This document shows, piece by piece, positions 5,990 to 7,485 of a stretch of 7,485 bases of DNA. The notes beneath the pieces were generated by a model. The model made no database searches. It was not told the origin of the DNA and worked only from the letters and a program-made list of their open reading frames with translations. The DNA is from Bacillota bacterium (GTDB lineage Bacteria; Bacillota; Dethiobacteria; Dethiobacterales; Dethiobacteraceae). The DNA lies in the NCBI GenBank assembly GCA_012800215.1, contig JAAZJT010000073.1, forward strand, positions 1 through 7,485, written 5' to 3'. Every line of letters starts with the position of its first letter. The stretch's first letter is position 1. The position numbers and the translations under genes are program-made.

Positions 5990-6145
5990 TTATGAAGTAA
6001 TGGTATCATTATCCAAATTAGTAGAGAAACCAAACTGAGCTTCTAAAACATTGACAATTTGTGCGGCAATAAGAACTAAGATTTGTTGTGTGTTTTGGTT
6101 TACAACTTTCTGATTAACAACACTGGCTAACAATACGTCTGGCAT
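5990..6145 (-). CDS. Small paralog C of a three-copy hydrophobic-helix family
   Basis: 51 residues. The ATG at 6145 has AGGAGG six bases upstream. Residues 6-41 form the block shared with the genes at 6449-6670 and 6696-6875; it includes NQNTQQILVLIAAQ and EAQFGF, and 27 of 36 positions are identical to the copy at 6696. The block is a long hydrophobic or amphipathic helix spaced by Gln and Ala, followed by a short acidic Asn/Asp/Thr tail (STNLDNDTITS). The N-terminus is only five residues before the block, so the block is essentially the whole protein. There is no signal peptide. The hydrophobic stretch is marginal for a membrane helix and suits self-assembly into a layer or filament. The family is not recognised. 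It is the last gene of the right-hand unit, followed by a hairpin. Confidence 0.85.
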   Translation of the reverse strand: MPDVLLASVVNQKVVNQNTQQILVLIAAQIVNVLEAQFGFSTNLDNDTITS

Positions 6146-6210
6146 TTTAACCCTCCTACTTTATAGTAAGTTAGCATTTTGTATAAGTTCCCTGCACTGC
6201 TGTGACCGCC

Positions 6211-6423
6211 TTATTTGGGCAAAATTGATTGTAGTGCTTTAACCTGATCGAGGCGAGTGGCTCCTTCTGCTCTGGCACCGGCAAGCTTTTCCAATATCTC
6301 AAAAGCATCAATTTTAGGCAATTCTTCCGTTGATTCAATACCATGCCCATTAACGGAAAGGTTTAACGGATTAAAAGGCTTGGAATCAAATGTCAAGCCA
6401 TTTCTGGTGAATCCGATTTTCAA
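6211..6423 (-). CDS. Unrecognised 70-residue protein between paralog genes
   Basis: 70 residues from a TTG at 6423 with AAGGAG eight bases upstream. No ATG fits: the frame has no earlier start supported by a binding site. The N-terminal third has a beta-hairpin-like segment, FTRNGLTFDSKPFNP (5-19), matching in pattern (G, hydrophobic, aromatic, acidic, K/Q, aromatic, acidic/N, P) the segments in the genes at 5408-5701 and 4656-4928. After a Gly-containing link (SVNGHG) come two likely helices: LPKIDAFEILEKLAGARAEG (35-54) and TRLDQVKALQSILPK (56-70). It lies between paralogs B and C in the same unit. The shared motif ties the two minus-strand units together. Function unknown. Confidence 0.8.
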   Translation of the reverse strand: MKIGFTRNGLTFDSKPFNPLNLSVNGHGIESTEELPKIDAFEILEKLAGARAEGATRLDQVKALQSILPK

Positions 6424-6448
6424 AGGTTCTACTCCTTTCTGTATAGGA

Positions 6449-6670
6449 TTAATCAGTAATTACATCCTGGTCCTCATTGGTGGCGAAACCAAATTGCGCT
6501 TCAATAAGACTAATCACCTGGGCAGCAACAAGTACTAAAATTTGTTGTGCGTTCTGATTTACAGCTTTTTGATTAATGACACTTGCGGCAAATATATCGG
6601 CATCGCCAAACACTCTTTTCATCTTTACCGGATTTGTACCGGTTGCGTATTGGTAAGCAATTTTTTTCAT
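6449..6670 (-). CDS. Small paralog B, with an N-terminal extension
   Basis: 73 residues from the ATG at 6670, which has AAGGAG seven bases upstream. An in-frame ATG at 6676 is only one base from that site and is less likely. Residues 28-63 are the shared block (32 of 36 identical to paralog A), including VINQKAVNQN and LIEAQFGFA, followed by an acidic tail NEDQDVITD. It differs from its relatives in a basic, Tyr-containing extension of about 16 residues (MKKIAYQYATGTNPVK) before a second Met (residue 17), where the alignment with paralog A would begin. No good binding site precedes that inner Met, so the extension is probably real. It lies 25 bases after paralog A, with which it shares many synonymous codon differences, a sign of selection on the protein. 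Confidence 0.85.
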   Translation of the reverse strand: MKKIAYQYATGTNPVKMKRVFGDADIFAASVINQKAVNQNAQQILVLVAAQVISLIEAQFGFATNEDQDVITD

Positions 6671-6695
6671 CTGCATACTCCTTTTGTCAGTTTAA

Positions 6696-6875
6696 CTACA
6701 CATTAATTCCTTCAATAGTGTCACTGTCATCATTCTCAGCAAAGCCGAACTGAGCTTCAATTAAATTGGCTACCTGTGCAGCGACCAGTACAAGAATTTG
6801 TTGTGTGTTCTGGTTAACAGCTTTTTGGTTAATTACGCTGGCAGAAAATAAGTCGCCGTTAAACTGTTTAGACAT
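6696..6875 (-). CDS. Small paralog A, first gene of the right-hand minus-strand unit
   Basis: 59 residues. The ATG at 6875 is preceded by AGGGGGTGA. A short polar start (MSKQFNGDLF) is followed by the 36-residue family block (11-46), which holds SVINQKAVNQN, QILVLVAAQ and IEAQFGFA, and then a strongly acidic tail ENDDSDTIEG (47-56). It falls just below usual length cut-offs. The Gln/Asn/Ala-spaced hydrophobic helix ending in the EAQFGF turn and the acidic C-terminus are the signature of the family here. I know no named family with this exact layout. CotX/CotV-type spore coat domains have a similarly short, Gln- and Ala-rich hydrophobic core, but the match is too loose to claim. The promoter-like CATACTATG at 6909-6901 lies 26 bases upstream. 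Confidence 0.85.
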   Translation of the reverse strand: MSKQFNGDLFSASVINQKAVNQNTQQILVLVAAQVANLIEAQFGFAENDDSDTIEGINV

Positions 6876-6894
6876 ACTCTCACCCCCTGATGTT

Positions 6895-6925
6895 CTGCTA
6901 CATAGTATGATATTTGTTATAGCAG
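6895..6925 (-). promoter_or_regulatory. Probable promoter with dyad for the four-gene unit
   Basis: On the minus strand CATACTATG (6909-6901) resembles the -10 of sporulation mother-cell promoters (sigma-E CATACAnT with one mismatch; sigma-K CATAnnnTA with one mismatch). The -35 is not convincing: an AC lies 15 bases upstream, two short of the sigma-K spacing. The -10 sits between CTGCTA (6925-6920) and TAGCAG (6900-6895), a six-base inverted repeat with a 19-base centre, which could be an operator or chance. The leader would be about 20 bases. Confidence 0.4.
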
Positions 6926-7011
6926 TGACACTATAAAAACAATAAAGATTTTACTCATTTAATTTTTGTATCTCTTTGTATATAGAAAGAAACAAGTTGA
7001 GAAGAGATAAG

Positions 7012-7097
7012 AAAAAACATTCCTTAACTGACTGTTGCCTTGCTAGCGGTAAGGGGAACGAGAGTTGTTTACTGCCTAGCCGTTAAAGTTTAAGGAA
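7012..7097 (-). other. Structured element of unknown role followed by T6 on the minus strand
   Basis: Bases 7020-7027 pair with 7090-7097 (eight pairs, TTCCTTAA/TTAAGGAA). Inside, 7042-7052 pair with 7069-7080 (eleven pairs with one bulged C and one G-T). On the minus strand the outer stem is followed after TG by TTTTTT (7017-7012), as in an intrinsic terminator or a terminated small RNA. It lies in the divergent gap between the minus-strand unit starting at 6875 and the plus-strand RNA starting near 7178, outside any predicted gene. It could be a minus-strand small RNA, a leader or attenuator for the 6875 unit, or a terminator insulating OLE. No known riboswitch consensus is recognised. Confidence 0.45.
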
Positions 7098-7142
7098 ACG
7101 CTAAATTGCAGTAAATAAAGCTAATGCCGCCTGAGAAAGAAT

Positions 7143-7178
7143 TTGTGGGAAATTTAAAAATATGATACAATGTAAATA
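7143..7178 (+). promoter_or_regulatory. Sigma-A promoter with extended -10 for the OLE RNA
   Basis: TTGTGG (7143-7148) and TACAAT (7166-7171) are separated by 17 bases, and TG (7163-7164) gives an extended -10 that makes up for the modest -35. The surrounding bases are A/T-rich. Initiation is expected near 7178, just before the start of the GC-rich structured RNA at about 7180. No plus-strand gene lies between the terminator at 4097 and this point, so this is probably the sole promoter for what follows. Confidence 0.65.
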
Positions 7179-7485
7179 TCTCCGTAGGTGGCGCAGTATT
7201 CTAGTCAACGTGGTCATTTTCGAAGACGGGCCTAAAAATCCGTATAGGGCATATCGATGAAGTTTCTGGTGCTGGCTGCCGACGCCCAGTCGGGGGTTGG
7301 TGCTGGGAGTTAAGGGATTGGGGCGATCTGCAAAGGCATGCGGGCGTTGACCCTAGTCCCGTGGAGACCCAAGTATGTGGTGAATTACCGTAGTGGGTAA
7401 AGGATTACGGCTTGGGAAGAACCTGTATGCGGTACGCGCTGTGTACAGTGTAGCCTGCCTTGAGTGGTAGCGGTGGAGGCGAATG
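7178..7485 (+). ncRNA. ole: OLE RNA (ornate, large, extremophilic), 5' part, cut by window end
   Basis: About 308 bases of GC- and G-rich sequence without a plausible coding frame follow an extended -10 promoter. Nested pairings are visible. CCCAAG (7368-7373) pairs with CTTGGG (7411-7416) and encloses CCGTA (7388-7392) with TACGG (7406-7410). CCGAC (7279-7283) pairs with GTCGG (7289-7293). CTGTGTACAG in the last 50 bases is self-complementary. The nusB, xseA, xseB and ispA genes nearby are the classical neighbours of OLE RNA, and the length exceeds 300 bases with no 3' end seen, as expected for a molecule of about 600. OLE RNA binds the membrane protein OapA and in Bacillus halodurans is needed for tolerance of cold, short-chain alcohols and magnesium stress. 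The class call rests on context and general appearance; I recall no complete consensus to align against. Confidence 0.8.

Noticed and set aside
6257..6538. Plus-strand open frame of 93 codons
   Set aside because: It runs across two minus-strand genes and their intergenic space, with no binding site and no family resemblance.
5990..6875. CRISPR array or tandem DNA repeat suggested by the recurring blocks
   Set aside because: The repeats are coding paralogs about 100 bases long with codon-phase variation, not short identical repeats with uniform spacers.
7178..7485. Group II intron, RNase P RNA or tmRNA as an alternative for the structured RNA
   Set aside because: I see no GTGYG-type intron 5' end with a reverse transcriptase nearby, no RNase P core motif and no tmRNA tRNA-like end; the gene context favours OLE.

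Overview
The window looks like a chromosomal segment of an anaerobic, endospore-forming Firmicute (Clostridia or Negativicutes type). The evidence is the housekeeping order DUF2273 membrane protein - nusB - TsaD-like gene - xseA - xseB - ispA, strong AGGAGG-type ribosome binding sites with several TTG/GTG starts, and a GC-rich structured RNA at the right end that I assign to the OLE RNA class. OLE RNAs typically occur in extremophilic or anaerobic Firmicutes beside exactly this nusB/xseAB/ispA/dxs neighbourhood. I cannot name the species.

Layout. Positions 2-4052 are a plus-strand operon: a partial two-helix membrane protein (DUF2273), NusB, a short TsaD/Kae1-family paralog, both subunits of exonuclease VII, and a type II farnesyl diphosphate synthase. 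The genes are tightly packed or overlapping except for a 139-base gap before xseA. A long stem-loop at 4058-4097 sits between two converging operons and can terminate both.

Positions 4084-6875 hold eleven small minus-strand genes of 51-127 codons, none of which I recognise. They form two transcription units. The left one has seven genes (5881 down to 4084) and is preceded by an exact match to the sigma-K consensus (AACA, 16 bases, CATATTATA). The right one has four genes (6875 down to 5990) and is preceded by a CATACTATG element inside a small inverted repeat. It ends at a strong hairpin (5952-5978). The right unit encodes three paralogous small proteins sharing a nearly identical 36-residue block, plus a fourth protein between them. 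That fourth protein shares a short putative beta-hairpin motif with two proteins of the left unit. No enzyme motif or signal peptide is visible in any of the eleven. Together with the sigma-K-like promoter, this suggests small structural proteins made late in the sporulating mother cell, for example a coat or crust layer. That is inference.

Positions 6876-7177 are a divergent intergenic region. It holds the minus-strand promoter, a 78-base structured element of unknown role (7020-7097) followed on the minus strand by a T6 run, and an extended -10 sigma-A promoter for the plus strand. Positions 7178-7485 are the 5' half of the putative OLE RNA, cut by the window edge. The notable point is that a cassette of unknown, possibly spore-related genes has been placed between ispA and OLE, so that OLE depends on its own promoter.
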